Shown: positions 21,401 to 34,788, counted from the stretch's first letter. The stretch is 64,000 bases of DNA from Epiperipatus broadwayi (GCA_028023455.1 JAQFVV010006197.1:20707254-20771253), one strand, 5' to 3'. Program-made: numbers and translations. Notes: generated by a model not told the origin, from the sequence alone.

Positions 21401-24400
21401 ATGTGGCCATCATTACTAATATAATTTAATGTAAATCTTTGGTAATTATTCCATGAACATCATAATAATACAATAAATAAAACATGTCAATAAAACATTA
21501 TAAATCTTAAATAACAATTTTATTTATGATGTGCAAATATTATGTCTTAATTATAATTATCTGTGATTATGTAATTGTTATGTGAAGAAACTGAGTCATC
21601 ACCAAGACTTATAAAACACATTTAACAATTTTATTAACAAACTTAACAATAAAATCATTTACATTATTTACATTCTGATAGAATTCTATTTATTCATATT
21701 CAGGTACTTTTCTAATACAAAATAAACGATCTAAAGTATAAGATACAGAACATTTTCTTAAATGAGCTCTTATTTTCAGAATATTATTATATAATTTTTT
21801 TATTACAGTTATTAGATTTTATTAACTCATAGGTTTTAAAAACATATAGGTAATACTTTTACTATGAACTTATTCTTGTTATTTAGTTTTAAAAATCATT
21901 TATTATTCTGTATAGTCATTCTTCAATAAATAATTAGGTGAATAACCTTGATTCATAGCATACCATCAAACTAAGCTACTTACTAATTATTACTTTAAAC
22001 TTCAAATATAATGCATGTATTATTGTGTTGTTATAAAATTACTTTTGTAAAACTTATGACTACTTACATTCATTAAACATGATTCAATCCATTACCTTTA
22101 CTTGTAAATAAAAATATGCATTATAAGTATGTCTTTGAATATTTTTAATAACTAAATAATATCATTATAAATCCCATTTAATTTATCAATTATTTATTTT
22201 TATAAAAAAATAAATAAATATCATTTTTTTTTAAAAAAAAGAAGAAGTTTTATGATTCTTTCACTGATGAAATTATGTTCTTATAATTTTTACACTTATT
22301 TTACTCTAAGCAACATAACTTATCTTATCCACTTTAATAACAAATCTATATTTCTGAACCTATTTATTATTTCCAATTTTAAACTACCATCCTTCACAAT
22401 GTAATCCAATAAATTTCAATAACACATAAACTAATAGGCATATGGGATAAACTATACTTCAACTTAATAACACCTTTATCAACTAACGATCATGGGCACA
22501 GTGTACACGAAATGAGGTATGACTTATTTATTTAATAACATCTACTACCAAATATAATGTCCAGGCTATTTATTCAGCACTATGGCACATTAAAACTTAC
22601 CACATAGAAAAATAAACATTGCCATGAATATACACAAGATATAAGGCTATGTTATCTATACTTGTATAATCATCAATATAGTATACTCTTATTCCCATAT
22701 AAATAAACCCTACATACAATATTATCTTGATCTTATGTAACCTAATACTAAGATATTATCATTAAAGATCTATCACCTTACACGCTAAATTCTTTTCCAA
22801 ATTTCTATAATAACAAATAAATTTATTTTAAAATAACAGTCTAACTAACTAATAAGACAAGATTATTTCATTCTTTGATAGTTCTCGAACTTAAGTATAA
22901 ACAATCAGCATCAATGTTATATTTTTAATACTTTAAACTACCCAAATAAAACATCAAGTTCAGTTATAATAGAATCATATACTTATATTTCCCGTATGTT
23001 TAAATATCTTTATGATAGCAATAAAATTATGCATATTCCTAAATAACTAAACAAATAATAAATTACGTGTAGGTATCGTGTTTTATATATGCATCTATAC
23101 ATCCACACAAAATAATGAAATACATTATAAAACTATCAATAATTTACATTATTACCATAAGTAATTTCTGTTGACAATTACTTAGCCAATGTATTCTGGA
23201 TCATGATCTAAATAAAACATTTTATTATTGTTTATTCCACATTATCATACTTTAAAATATATTAAGTTTTTTTAAAAAATTATTATTAGTTTTTTTCCTT
23301 TACAATAAAAATTTAATTACTAGGTTAGTAAATAATTTAATGTTCTATGTTCCCATTCTATTCCTATACTGTGAATACACATTACTATAAATTTTTTAGT
23401 AAAATTAATTTTAAACTATATTTACGATAGCTTCATTAGAACTTCTTGCGGTGAAATGTTCTATTCTTGATAATAAGTTTATTACAGGAAGTGTCTTCTT
23501 CTTCTGGAAAATGTTAATAACACACATTTGATGCCAATAACTACGCATGCTCCACTTCTCAATGTTGCAACATATAATCCAAAAATGATGATTCAAGTTA
23601 AATACGGTACATTTACTTTTATTCTATAAGATCTAAGCTGATATGATTAATATTTTTCTTGTCTCCAAAATTTTAAAATCATTCAGGAATTCATTGATAG
23701 ATAAATATCTAATTTAAATACTTCAATATTCTTCATCAAGACAATTTTTCAAATTCTTATAACTTTTCCATATTTACTGAAGTTCAATGTTTTCTGATAC
23801 ACACAATAAACTTCCCCCAGCATTTTTCCAATAACTTAAATTATTTTTCCAAATAATTTACATAAACTTTTGTATGTCCAGCATACAATAATTATTAATT
23901 TTAAATATTTTTAAATATGATATAAGTCATATTTACAAATGATCTTAATATTTATATTTTCTAGAAAAAATTCCAATTTTAAATTATTTTCCATATTTCT
24001 TCAGAAAGAAATATCTCAGCATTCCAAAATAATTGCTTGGTCAAATTTAAACGTTTTTTTCTTTTCAAAAGCATTTTCCCATTGCATTTTAAATAAGTTT
24101 TCTTAATAAAAATATTTTATATAATTTTACTTTATATTTTTGATGAAATTCTTTATTTTTTCCGTGAAGTTTTTTCTATGAAATTCAATCGTAAACCAAT
24201 ATGACTTATCAAACAGGCAAAATTATATGCTTTATATGACAATAACACTTGAATATTTCCATCAATCTTTTTATATTTAGTGACAACTTCTCCATGTTTA
24301 AAGTTAATGACAAATCGAATAAAGTAGATTGGCAAGCAAGGAAATATTTATTTTTTTAGCCTTGCATTTCTATATCACAACCTTATAACAATAAATTACT

Positions 24401-25430
24401 GTACTTTTATAAAATTGAAGTTAAGTAAAATTGACTACTATACTACTAATTAATTTACCGAAATTGTAGAAATACTGACGATGGTATAACAGTATTAGAT
24501 AATAGTAATAGATAATAGTGACCTTGGAATTTATGCACAGCTCTTTTATAGCTCTCCAAAATACATGTTTTCATTGGCCAATCTCAACAATGCTTGCTTC
24601 ACAATCCCGGACAGAGAACACCAGATTAAAGTTAAAATTAATAATAATTTATTAAATATTTATTTTTATTATATTATTCAATTCTTAATTAATTTTCATA
24701 TTTTATTTACACTCAATAAATAATTTAAAATAAATTTAAAAATCACATTTTAATATTTATTATTATTTCTATCCTTATTTTAAACAAAACGTATTTATTT
24801 TCAACAAAAAACATAAATCTAATTTCATCTATTATATCTATTTTTAAAACCTAATCTAATATTTATAACAGATAACATTATTTTATTTTCAAGAACAGGT
24901 GTGAATATTATACGTCACGTGATTTATAAAAAATAAATGAGATGCTAGTAATTTAAATGAAACTAAATAAATAATTTAATTTATAAAATATTACATAAAA
25001 CACTATTATAGCACAATTTTAAAATAATTATTTTAATATTATAAAACCAAAAATACAATTTTCTCCCTATATTATTATTTTTAATCAAATGATTTTTAAA
25101 ATATAGCCATTAAATACAATTATTATTATTAAATAATATATTCATTTAACTTTAAAGCCTTACTTTTAAAATTTACCTTAATTATTACTTATAAGATTTA
25201 TTAAATCAGTATGTCCTATTACCAGTTCTTCCAACCATACAATCCTATAATGATTTTTAGCTAACTACTTTTTTACAAATACCAACACAATATTATACAT
25301 CAATTATTTTACTTGCCTTAACTAAATTATTCAAAGATCATCAACTCATTACATACATCATCCCCTGCTTAACTTTAAAATTAAAAATTTTCCAGTAAAT
25401 TATAAGAAATAATCCATTCTAACCTAAACA
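21401..25430. other. A+T-rich, no gene seen
   Basis: Very A+T-rich. The 23411-23596 and 24153-24335 minus-strand frames have no motif. An AACACCAGATTAAAG motif at about 24618 recurs elsewhere (28.9, 29.3, 39.1 kb). Confidence 0.4.
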
Positions 25431-25434
25431 AAAG

Positions 25435-25562
25435 GGTACAATATATATATAAAATTAAGAGCATGCTAATAGCTCTAAACAAGCTTTTAATTTTACATAT
25501 TTGTAAGTGCAAGCTTTATATAAGTCACGTGACATCTGACTTGTTATTATATATATATATAT
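25435..25562. repeat. LTR-like terminus GGGTACA|(AT)n and partial repeat
   Basis: AAAAGGGTACA ends at about 25441 next to ATATATATA, i.e. TGTACCC on the minus strand, as at 20720. It is followed by AAGAGCATGCTAATAGCTCT and AACAAGCTT, the start of the repeat family seen at 28.7-29.65 kb, and another (TA)n tract at 25546-25562. Confidence 0.45.
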
Positions 25563-26016
25563 AATGACAGTCAGGTACATTTGTATTTGTGGATGGTTAT
25601 GAAAATGGATAAAGTATTCACCAATCATTGCTGATATAATTTCAAAGATGGTTTTATAAATTTATACAATTTGTAATTTTTATTTATTTAATCATGTCTT
25701 AACATCAATGATAATAATGACTTAATATTATTAAATTGCTTAATGACTATCAACATTTTTATATTATCCATAGTCTTTCTTTTGGGTCCATGTTAAGTCA
25801 ATTGAACATAATTTCTATTATGGAACTATATCAGCAAATATATGAATTCTGAGATATCCAAATAACAGGCATAATTATCAGCTGGAAAACATTTTATAGG
25901 TTTGTATATTTAGAACATTCTGCTTGATTTTTTACATATATGTTTACATTTAGTATTCGTGGAAAAAAAATTTGGATGTGACACACACATACACACACAC
26001 ACACATATATATATAT

Positions 26017-27200
26017 TGTATCCTCACTTCCAAGAAATATATAACATAAAATGGGTCTAGCTCAGATAAATAATTATGCTTGGCTAAAATGCATATAATT
26101 CATAATAAATTTTTTTTAGATTAATGTTAATTGTTTAACTAGCTTAGATTAATAAAAAAATAATATGGTTCAATTTATAAAATAAATAAATAAATATTTA
26201 TTAAATCATGAGACTAGGAAGTGAGATACAAGTTGTAATAAAGAATTACATTGAGCCAATATCCCACAGGATACTACCTCAATGGCATAAGACCACTATC
26301 CCCCCCTATTACTATCTCAAATAATAATTCTATAGCATTCTTACAACTTCAACAATAATTAATTAATTAAGATAACACTAATAAATAAATCTTAATCTTT
26401 TTATTTAAAATAATCTAGTTAAAATAATCTCAGGTTCTTAAACTAATTCAAGCTAATCAAAATTACTGTAATCAAACATGATAAGGGATTTAATATCATT
26501 CTCAACTACACTTAATTAATAACAATAAATAATAATAATAATCTTCATTGTATGATTTAATCTTATCTATCTTTCCCCATTATAATTCTTATCAACAATA
26601 ATAATAATAAAGAAATAATATAACATAATTTTTTATCTTTCATGTGATATCGTGAATAAAATATGTGGTAATATTTAATTACTAAAAGTAATTTAGATTT
26701 TGTTTTTCTACATTTTTTCCCCTGTACTCTATTATCACAATTCTATAAAATTCTGAGAATTGTCATTAAAATGTTGGATTTATGAAATAAAGTTCATGCT
26801 ATTTTAAGTCTATTGTGTGACCTAATTTAAAAGTTGTTTACAAGTAAAACTAAAAGCTGCTTTTATAACTAGTGTAAAACTAATTTTATTACTATATATG
26901 TAGAATAACAAGTCGGGACTGCATCTATATACATATGTGATTTCAGTAATATAACCATAAAATTGATTAATTTAAACTAAAATATTTCTTAAACTAGATT
27001 TTTAAAATGAACACATATCTATAATATATACTTATATTATTAAATTACAGACTTACCATTTGCATATATATGTGTGATCCCGCATATATAGTAATTGAAG
27101 TTTGTTTAAATGGGTACTCTGAGAGAGTTTAAACCTGGCATAAAGATAGGTGTGGGGATAAAATAGTGAAACAGGCAGGTAGATGAAACTGACTGTTTCA
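26017..27200. mobile_element. Probable solo LTR, 1184 bp, in (AT)n
   Basis: Starts TGTATCCTCACTTCC after ATATAT (26011-26016) and ends CTGTTTCA before ATATAT (27201-27206): TG...CA ends with an ATAT-type target duplication. The 3' end carries inverted arms TGAAACAG (27167-27174) and CTGTTTCA (27193-27200), like the LTR ends at 48.7 and 53.7 kb. The first 660 bp match the repeat at 20720. No coding capacity. Called solo because no internal region or second LTR is present. Confidence 0.6.
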
Positions 27201-27209
27201 ATATATATG

Positions 27210-28716
27210 TATTACTCATTAAAATATATACTCTATGTAACAATTTTAAATTATAATAACAGTAAATAATAAATAATATAATAAATTAAGCAGACATACT
27301 TTTGATAACATGAAATACTATATGATTTTTTCCAAAACTGTGTATGTTTGATATTAGTGGATTTTCTAATTTATTATTTATTTTAATAAATAAACAATTC
27401 ACTAATATTGATAAAAACAGATCTTGTAAAATCACGTGATATATGCTTTTTTTACCTGCTTGACATTATATAATCGAAAGTACTCCTGTTTAATTTATTA
27501 TATTATTATTGCTTATTATTTACTGTTATTATATTTTAAAACTGTTATATTTTATATATGAGAATGATTATTTGCACATCCATAAAAAGGAAAATTTAAA
27601 AAGAAATAAAACTTTCATGATTTATTAAAAAATAATTATTCTTATTATTAAGCTTGTAAATTCTGAATTGAGAAAAAAATTTTTGATATCAAATCTACAA
27701 ACAAAAAATGTGGTCACACAGATGTGGACTCATGCATATATTTACAAAGATAAATAAAAAAATTTACTATAGTAGATTCTGCTTTTACATATATATTATA
27801 ATAATATTATACAATTTATATGAACAAAAATATATATTGATTGCAAGCTTGATGCAAAAAGTTATAATGTAAAAATATTAACTTTGAATATTACAATTTT
27901 TATCTCATTAGTACAGTACAACTTAAAAGTAATCTAATTATTATTATTAAGAAAAAAGAAATTTAGCTGAAAAACAGCAATATCTCTAATTATCTTTTAA
28001 AGTTATTAATAGAAACTTTATATCTTTAGTTTTAAATATATTAATCATAATTTTTTTTAAATAATCTTTTTGACTAGAAACATTTTCAAATTCAAATTTG
28101 CAAAAACGCTCATTTTCCTCAGTATTTTTTAATACTAATTATAAATACATAATTAATATTAATACACACTGATATTGTATATAATTATTCCAAAAGTATC
28201 AGTTTTATTCAGATGATTTAATTACTAATAATGCTTTTCAGCATCAAAAAATTAATCAGACTTTCACATGATATATATTCCTGATTGGAGCTATACTTCC
28301 CATGTGTGCTAAAGATTTTAATATCAGTAATTAAATTAGAAAACAATCATAGTTTTTATAATAATATATTAACTTCAATAATTATATATGTATACAGTAT
28401 TTATGCAAGCGATTAGTAATCGTTATCTTTAATTTTGTATGCATTACATTTGTCAAGATAAGCTCATATTATCTCACTTTGTGAATTTGTTTCAGCAATA
28501 ATATTTAATTCTGATCACTTGATTATTAAAATTCTCATCATAGATCCTAAAACATTTATTAATATATGAAGCTTTACCGTCTTTCTAGCATAATTACAAA
28601 TACAAAAATCTTTAACAAATATAAAAAAGATAGGTTCAGTTTAAAACATATACATGCAGTGTAAAAAAAATTGATCTGTTTTTATATGTTGTAAGTTGAA
28701 TGACATTTATATTAGT
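27210..28716. other. A+T-rich, no gene seen
   Basis: Nothing supported. Confidence 0.45.
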
Positions 28717-29095
28717 AAAATCATGTGATATGTCACATGACCTATATAGCTTGCATTTATCAACATGTAATATAAAGAGCATTCCGATAGTTCTAAACAA
28801 GCTTATGTTACAAGAGAAAGCATACAAATAATCTTTACCTAGGATTGTCCCCATCCCAGACTGGTTTCAAGCTATGACTCATTTCAGTGAGAAGCTAGGA
28901 CACCAGATTTAAAAAAAACTAACTCAAGATAAGCATTTATCTAAAACTTAATTCTTAAGAAGATCTGAAATTTTTAGATCTCTACAAGTCTTTAAATTTA
29001 TCTCTCCAACTGAAATAATCATACAGATCTGAACATAATTCAGAAATCCCATATATTAATATGATTTGTAATTTAATTTACTCAAAACCCCAAAC
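28717..29095 (-). repeat. Dispersed repeat family, copy 1
   Basis: Shares with 29120-29485 the blocks CCTATATAGCTTGCATTTA, AAAGAGCATTCC, AAGCTAGGACACCAGATT, AAGAAGATCTGAAATTTTTA and CCCATATATTAAT. Non-coding. Orientation is set arbitrarily by comparison with the inverted copy at 29488. Confidence 0.75.
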
Positions 29096-29119
29096 AGTAA
29101 AATAATAATAAATTCAGAT

Positions 29120-29485
29120 TATATGTCACATAACCTATATAGCTTGCATTTACCAATACATAATAAAAAGAGCATTCCAATAGCTCTAAACCAGTTTACT
29201 TTTTTATGATAAATGCTACAAGAGAGAGCATTCAAATCATGTTTATCTAGGATTTTCCCCATACCCAGACTGTTTTCAAACTATGGCTCTCTTCAGTGAA
29301 AAGCTAGGACACCAGATTAAAAAAACTAACTTAAGATAAGCATTTATTTAAAAGTTAACTCTTAAGAAGATCTGAAATTTTTAGACCTCTACAAGTCTAT
29401 ATATTTAGCACTTCAACTGAAGTAATCATATGGGTCTGAACTTAATTCAAAAATCCCATATATTAATGTGCTTTGTAATTTAAAC
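29120..29485 (-). repeat. Dispersed repeat family, copy 2 (direct)
   Basis: Direct neighbour of copy 1, about 400 bp downstream. The strong match over the full length suggests a local tandem duplication or dimeric insertion. Confidence 0.75.
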
Positions 29486-29487
29486 CT

Positions 29488-29645
29488 GTTATCCTAGCTC
29501 CTCACTGAAGAGAGCCATAGCTTGAAATCAATCTGAGAATGGGGACAATCCTAGATAAAGATGATTTGAATGCTTTCTCTTGTAGCATTTATCAAAAAAA
29601 TAAGCTTGTTTAGAACTATTAGAATGCTTTTTATATTATATTATA
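29488..29645 (+). repeat. Dispersed repeat family, copy 3 (inverted, partial)
   Basis: Reverse complement of the first part of copies 1 and 2 (CTAGCTCCTCACTGAAGAGA, GGGGACAATCCTAGATAAAG, AAGCTTGTTTAGAACTATT). Same orientation as the copy at 20455-20648. Confidence 0.75.
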
Positions 29646-31846
29646 CTTTTTATAATAGGTACTGACACTTTAGATAGGGTTGAATAAGTTATTAAAAAAT
29701 TAAATGTAGGTTATTTTTAGCATATAATTTTGATATTATAGATAGTAGGGGTTCAAACTCAGTAGACAGGAACTTATAAAGATATATTAGATATTTGAAC
29801 TCATTTAGAGATGAATTAAATAATAAAATGATACAATAAAATGTTTAAAAGATAGTATTAATTTTTATTTATTATATTTACAAAATACCACAGAGATAGA
29901 ATAGTTTAATTATAGCAGTAACTATTTTATATTATAGGTTTAAAGTAATTATTTTCTTTAAAACATTGTTTAAATAATAAATGAAATTAATATTAGTTTA
30001 AAGTGTGCTGAAAGTATCACATGATTAGAGGTGATTGTGTGAATATGGAGATTTAACTTATTAGCAAAAGTTTGATACATAATAAAGAGTAACAAATTAT
30101 TAAGCCTAGAGATAATATTAGAAAAGTAATGAATAAAATTATTATTAATCTATTTATGTGTAACATTTTATTTTTGAATTAATTTTGGACATTAAAAAAA
30201 TAATTGTTCTAATAAGATGATTTAATTTGTAGATAAAAATATTTAATATTTAAGGTATTAAATAATTTCATAATATTTAATATTGATGCTCATAATTTTA
30301 AAACTTAATTTTAAAAATGATGTTGATGTAGTTATGTAAATGAGCAGGTTTTTATAAACAGTATTGACCAATAAAATCATTGGATTAAGGCCAGTATAAA
30401 AAGAGGTTGAAGCCAGTCTAGACAGTGATTTTTAGTGATTTGAGTGATCTCAGTAATTTTAATGATATAGTGTTTTACAAATTTGAATTAAGATAGATTT
30501 AGTTTGAAATTTAAAATTATATATATTTTTTATATTGTGATAGTAGTAATTTTTTTTATTACTATTATTTTACTTAAAAGTGGTTTGAAAAATATAATTT
30601 GAATAACTATTTAAATAATGATTCATTAACACAAAATTTCCCTGTCAGGGTATTTTTACTCAAACTTAGCTTAGAACCTCAGTAATTCTGTAGAATGTAA
30701 TACTTGTTACTTAAATATTGGGATAATGAATACCAAATTAAAAAAATATACTGCAAAAAGACTGGAGGAGATTTATGTAAGGACTTTGAAATGTTTATAA
30801 ATAGTATGTCTGGGTGAGTGAATATTTATTTGAAATAACTTTATCATATTACAATAAAGCTAATTTATTAAAGTTAATTAAGAGGAATCAAATATTTATT
30901 AAAAATCATTATCATAGTATTAAATTTGAAAGAAAGAAAATTAAGATTCTGCATCTAAGTTTAAATCTGAATATAAAATGTTTTATGGTATGATGAATGT
31001 ATGTTTATTATATAATTGATAATAATAATTCACATTTAATTTTTTTTAAAGTAATCAAAATGGACTTATATTTTAAGAATGATATATTTAAAGACAGATT
31101 GAAGAAGATCACTTTTAAATGTCTTTTATGCTTTTAAAAGAGCTTGCTATTGATCAAACCAATAAATAAAGTATATACTTTTAAATAACTTTATTTGGAA
31201 TAAATGAGCTCAGATATTTTTTTTTCAAAAATTGAAATTACATCAGTTAATAAATGCTTGAATGATATAGCTGTCATTTTATCTAAAAAAAATTAGTGAA
31301 AAGATATATGCTTAAAAGGATAAAAATTGTAAATCTTTTAAAGAAAGAAATATTTATTTTAATTCATAAATTATGTGTCTCTTGATAAATGTACTAAATA
31401 AATAATTATACAATGTCTGCTACTAATGTTTTTGCCCCATGAAAAATGTGAATATTACTTATATTACATTTACCTCAATATATCTGCTATACACAACAGT
31501 GAAGATGTACATAAAAAATTCTTTTATATAAAATGGATTTTGAATTATTATTCTACGAAGACATTAAATGCCTGAATAAAATTTTTAGAAAGGACTAAAT
31601 TAAACATTTTATTTTACAGGATGGTTAATATCCTTCTTAGATTTTAGTGGAATTTCATAACTAGGTAATGGTGCAAGATTCATGAAAAGCATTCAACTTA
31701 TAAGAAGGAGGAAAGAAAATTTTTTATAGCTTTAAAACTTTATCATTTTTTTATTAAGTTTAATGTTAATATTTAGAATATTACTTTTTTTTTTAAATTT
31801 TAACACTAACCTTTTGTTATTATATTTTAAATTTAATCTTAAAATA
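29646..31846. other. A+T-rich, no gene seen
   Basis: Nothing supported. Confidence 0.45.
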
Positions 31847-31847
31847 G

Positions 31848-32000
<153 letters not shown>

Positions 32001-32962
32001 ATGATAAATTTAAAAAAAGGTAAATTACAATCATAATGGGATTTTTTAATGGATGGTCCAAGAAGTGGATCGTCGTGAATGATCTTAATGATGGTTGAGA
32101 TCATTGGCAATTTCATTTTATTATTTACATTACATTTTTTTAATAATTCTGTTTTTAAAAATGATATATTTTAACTAGTATTTCATATTATTGTTGCTTA
32201 TTGATTGAATTTAATTTTAAACATTAGAATGAACCATTGATAGAATTATCAACATATGTATTTTTACAAAAGAAGTGATGAATGCAAATGAGTGTCTTGA
32301 AACATCCAAGGAAATTTAAAATATTTATTTAATGTGAATGCTTGAATATGTGTACATTAGATAACATCTTTAATTTATTAATGTTTTATTTTATGAATGT
32401 TATCTGCTGAAATACAGAAAAAGAAAAAGTATTGATCTCTAAATTATACAATAAATATATAAATATATAGTACTGGTGTATGTTTTATCATGATCATTTG
32501 TGCATGGAAACATTTAAAAAACATGTTGAAATGAATTAATATTATTGTTGTTTCTTTAGTATTGTTTTTGAAAAATATTTTAAAATGCAGTTTGTATACT
32601 TTATGATGTTAAGTGAGTTTGGGAGAGTAATATTAATATGAAATCCTAGGCATTAGGGATATGTTGAAATCTTTTGTAAGTGAATTATATTTCCATACTT
32701 TAAAGTTATTAAAATATACAGATAACATTGGGCTGTATATCATTTTCCATGGACAGTTGCATTTTCTTATTGTCAATAACTTTTATAATAGAGCCATGAC
32801 TTGAATCTTAGGTGCTTGATGAATATGGATCCACACTGTATCCATGATGATATTATTTTACTCATTTGTGTCATTCTTGTTAGTATTTTATACTTATACT
32901 TTAATCACTATCTATCACCATGGAAATCATCATAGAGGATAGTTTTGTAAGTTGGTAAAATA

Positions 32963-33258
32963 ATGGCTAAGCTGTTTGAAGTTGATACTTTTATGAGAGG
33001 GCAAGATGAAGTATATAGAATTTTTTTTCACAAATGATGTTGAGATGATTGATGATGGTCATAATGTATAACATAAGAGAGAATTGATTGATATTCCTAA
33101 AAGTAGTAGAGATGACTTAGCTCAAACAGAAGTATATTGAAATGAGAATGAAAGTGAGAATAGTGAAAATGATTTTGAATGTTATGATGAATGTAAGAGT
33201 ATAAAAACAAAAAGTAATACAAATGTCAAGCAATATAATTTATGGATAGTTCTTTAAA
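32963..33258 (+). pseudogene. Decayed coding fragment, function unknown
   Basis: Begins MAKLFEVDTFMRGQDEVYRI, then after a +1 shift in a T run continues NDVEMIDDGHNV, stop, HKRELIDIPKSSRDDLAQTEVY, stop, then an acidic NENESENSENDFECYDECK segment. Codon-like composition is kept across three frames separated by one frameshift and two stops, which is what a young pseudogene looks like. An acidic, Ser/Asn/Asp-rich N-terminus would fit a piggyBac-type transposase, but no diagnostic motif is present. Confidence 0.35.
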
Positions 33259-33726
33259 TTTTATTATAAATAATTTAAACCCATTTATGTTACAAAAATT
33301 TATGAAATTCTCTTAAGTATTTTGCATAAATAGTAATTATTTATAGATGGAGATATTCATATTTTTTATTTAAAATTTTGTGATATTCAAATATTAGGAT
33401 AATACTTTGCTAAACTGCAAAGAAAGTCTTTAATAATTTTTCTTTTAATATGTTTTTATTGGACTTTAAGAAGTGTATTTTAAAATATAAATTTATATTG
33501 ATGCAATGCATCGTAAAAAGTATATTTTATAACAGTATAAGTGTGATATTAAGTTTTCTTAGAAACTGGGAAATTTTTGTAACTATTCCCAATACAAATA
33601 ATAGAATACTGTTTTACTGAATGAGGATTACACATTGCCATTAGTGTTGTAAGTATTATTTTATTATGAAATGGCCAGAGTGAAGGCTATCTTATTTTAT
33701 TTTTTGTATTTATTGATAAGATTTAC

Positions 33727-33759
33727 TGTATATATATATAATAAATAAAGTTTATTTAT

Positions 33760-33795
<36 letters not shown>

Positions 33796-33812
33796 ATAAA
33801 TAAAGTTTGATA
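33727..33812. repeat. (AT)n palindrome beside the Penelope-like pair
   Basis: ATAATAAATAAAG and TTTATTTATTAT form an inverted repeat inside AT tracts; ATAATAAATAAAGTTT then recurs at about 33793. It lies at the outer edge of the left Penelope-like copy. Confidence 0.7.
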
Positions 33813-33889
33813 TCTGTTTTCGTTTCACAATATATGTAATATACAAATCAATATATATATCAAAATACAGTACAATTTACATAAATTAT

Positions 33890-33946
33890 ATTCTTTTAGA
33901 AGTACTTTCGACTATACACTTTGTAGTCTTTATCAACTATATAACG
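33890..33946 (-). ncRNA. Degenerate hammerhead in Penelope-like left copy
   Basis: Minus strand: TTGATAA at the CTGATGA position, stem II GACTA/TAGTC, then GAAA, a minimal stem III (AG/CU), then CTA that pairs with the TAG before the box, and TATAA that pairs with the upstream TTATA across a bulge. All three helices are placed as in type I hammerheads of Penelope-like elements. Core changes at C3 (to T) and G8 (to A) should abolish or cripple cleavage. Confidence 0.6.
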
Positions 33947-33993
33947 TTGAATAATCAAAACGAGACAACCTTTAACAATACCCATAGTTCAAT

Positions 33994-34386
33994 TCAGATT
34001 TCCCACAATTCTGTTATCTTAACATTTGATGACTGGCGATTCATTAACATTTGATGATTTCTTGAAATCAACATAGCCTCTTTTATTTTACGTTTATTAT
34101 GACAACGTTCAATTTGAATAATTTTCATATTTTTATAATCAAATTTAAATCCATATTGACAAGATTTATTATGATCAAATATAACAGATGATGAAGGTTT
34201 ATTTACATCTGTTCCATATTGATTCTCTTTTTGAATTCTATTATATAAAAGCATATGCTCTTTTATTCTCTTCTCAAATGTACACTTAGATTCACCAATG
34301 TATTGTACGCCACATCCACATATCAATCTATATATAATAGAATTTTGATTAAACTTTGAATTTTGAATTTTAGAATTATTAAACAA
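33994..34386 (-). CDS. GIY-YIG endonuclease tail of a Penelope-like element (partial)
   Basis: 130 codons; the true protein would have a reverse transcriptase in front of this part, which is missing, so the Met at 34386 is internal or fortuitous. The GIY-YIG fold is visible: IIYRLICGCGVQYIGES (residues about 18-34; the GIY-like strand is IYRL, the YIG is exact), then a helix with FEKRIKEH (conserved Arg), later a VIFDHNKSCQYGFKFD segment with the conserved Asp-His, and the KRKIKEAMLISRN stretch with the catalytic Glu, ending in MNRQSSNVKITELWEI. Penelope-like elements use this nuclease to nick the target for reverse transcription. It is open to its stop but 5'-truncated, so non-functional as it stands. 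Confidence 0.75.
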   Translation of the reverse strand: MFNNSKIQNSKFNQNSIIYRLICGCGVQYIGESKCTFEKRIKEHMLLYNRIQKENQYGTDVNKPSSSVIFDHNKSCQYGFKFDYKNMKIIQIERCHNKRKIKEAMLISRNHQMLMNRQSSNVKITELWEI

Positions 34387-34403
34387 TCTATTTATGATAT
34401 TTG

Positions 34404-34594
34404 TTATATTTGATCATAATAAATCTTGTCAATATGGATTTAAATTTGATTATAAAAATATGAAAATTATTCAAATTGAACGTTGTCATAATAAACGTAA
34501 AATAAAAGAGGCTATGTTGATTTCAAGAAATCATCAAATGTTAATGAATCGCCAGTCATCAAATGTTAAGATAACAGAATTGTGGGAAATCTGA
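34404..34594 (+). pseudogene. GIY-YIG C-terminal fragment
   Basis: Encodes the last 63 residues of the left copy without a change, from VIFDHNKSCQYGF to ITELWEI, but lacks the GIY-YIG strands, so no nuclease can be made from it. The upstream residues come from unrelated flanking DNA. Confidence 0.7.
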
Positions 34595-34642
34595 ATTGAA
34601 CTATGGGTATTGTTAAGGTTTGTCTCGTTTTGATTATTCAAC

Positions 34643-34702
34643 GTTATATAGTTGATAAAGACTACAAAGTGTATAGTCAAAAGTACTTCTAAAAGAATAT
34701 AA
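34643..34702 (+). ncRNA. Degenerate hammerhead in Penelope-like right copy
   Basis: Same structure as in the left copy (TTGATAA at 34652-34658, stem II GACTA/TAGTC) but GAAA has also decayed to AAAA. Confidence 0.55.
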
Positions 34703-34749
34703 TTTATGTAAATTATACTGTATTTTGATATATATATTGATTTGTATAT

Positions 34750-34788
<39 letters not shown>

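Larger units (their letters stand above)
33831..34401 (-). mobile_element. Penelope-like element 3' end, left copy
   Basis: 5'-truncated copy on the minus strand: the GIY-YIG coding end (34386-33994), then a 3' region with a degenerate hammerhead (33945-33885), ending in (AT)n. Its outer 356 bp (33831-34186) are inverted and nearly identical to 34402-34757; the 215 bp between are unique to this copy. Head-to-head, truncated pairs with inverted ends are typical of Penelope-like elements. Confidence 0.75.
34402..34757 (+). mobile_element. Penelope-like element 3' end, right copy
   Basis: Inverted, almost identical partner of 33831-34186, truncated further. It runs from the middle of the GIY-YIG coding region through the 3' region to (AT)n at 34751-34785. 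Only a few differences are visible (for example GACAACC against GACAAACC, GAAA against AAAA), so both copies are young or arose in one event. Confidence 0.75.
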
